A DNA stretch of 24,085 bases, from contig DEPQ01000007.1 in assembly GCA_002358855.1 (NCBI GenBank), positions 2,688-26,772 on the forward strand, written 5' to 3'. Source of the DNA: Bacteroidales bacterium UBA3388. Lineage in GTDB: Bacteria; Bacteroidota; Bacteroidia; Bacteroidales; P3. The notes beneath the pieces are model-generated. The model did no database searches. It was not told the origin of the DNA and saw only the letters and a program-made list of their open reading frames with translations. The position numbers and the translations under genes are program-made. Below are positions 24,041-24,085 of the stretch, piece by piece; the stretch's first letter is position 1, and every line of letters starts with the position of its first letter.

Positions 24041-24085
24041 GAAAAAAAATAATAAAACAAAGAAATATTTAACTAAAACAAAGAA
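24033..24085. repeat. Three AAAACAAAGAA copies at exact 21-bp spacing upstream of gyrA
   Basis: AAAACAAAGAA occurs at 24033, 24054 and 24075, each preceded by T and starting exactly 21 bp apart. The last copy reaches the window edge, so more may follow. On the gyrA strand each reads TTCTTTGTTTT, and the copy nearest gyrA supplies the -33 TTTG. Confidence 0.75.

Noticed and set aside
24033..24085. 21-bp repeats as a CRISPR array
   Set aside because: The repeats are only about 11-13 bp, with spacers of about 8-10 bp, A-rich and directly in a promoter; no cas genes.

Overview
The window is chromosomal DNA from a low-GC member of the Bacteroidota, most likely a fermentative Bacteroidales. Four things support this: a short group-1 sigma factor of the Bacteroidota RpoD type; repeated promoter elements of the Bacteroidota form TAnnTTTG with an upstream TTG about 18-24 bp away; a secreted protease ending in a type IX secretion (Por) sorting domain; and an etfB-etfA-acyl-CoA dehydrogenase operon as in fermentative Bacteroidales. 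Nearly all genes are recognisable core genes. I see no phage, insertion sequence, CRISPR array, tRNA or rRNA.

Layout. 1-1802 (minus): rpoD, cut by the window edge, preceded by an HtrA/Deg protease gene. 1909-8364 (plus): a tightly packed run of manC, asnS, rpoN (GTG start), an M23/LysM cell-wall peptidase, ribH and fmt, with overlaps or gaps of 18 nt or less. 8489-8758 (plus): an HU gene with its own promoter and terminator. 8831-12367 (plus): coaE, a T9SS-exported lysyl-endopeptidase-like protease, a 56-residue lipoprotein and a membrane acyltransferase broken at a C7 run. A bidirectional terminator separates these from 12442-16083 (minus): etfB, etfA and an acyl-CoA dehydrogenase. A PflX-like radical SAM gene (minus) then diverges from dnaB (plus), which overlaps a gene for a secreted protein of the Bacteroidota 'asparagine synthetase B' annotation family. 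After a 400-bp gene-free stretch come a TPR protein gene and gyrA (minus, gyrA first).

How the genes work together. The plus-strand run mixes housekeeping functions (Asn-tRNA, riboflavin, initiator tRNA formylation) with envelope functions (GDP-mannose, peptidoglycan hydrolase) and sigma-54. EtfB/EtfA/acyl-CoA dehydrogenase form one electron-transfer module. The coaE cluster carries exported or envelope products downstream of a coenzyme A gene.

The signals I consider most worth follow-up are: the C7 frameshift in the acyltransferase, which could be phase-variable; a 21-bp-phased motif upstream of gyrA whose core recurs after two stop codons; the face-to-face dnaB/radical-SAM promoters with a probably leaderless dnaB mRNA; and the orphan secreted family co-transcribed with dnaB. 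I found no clear new multi-gene system.
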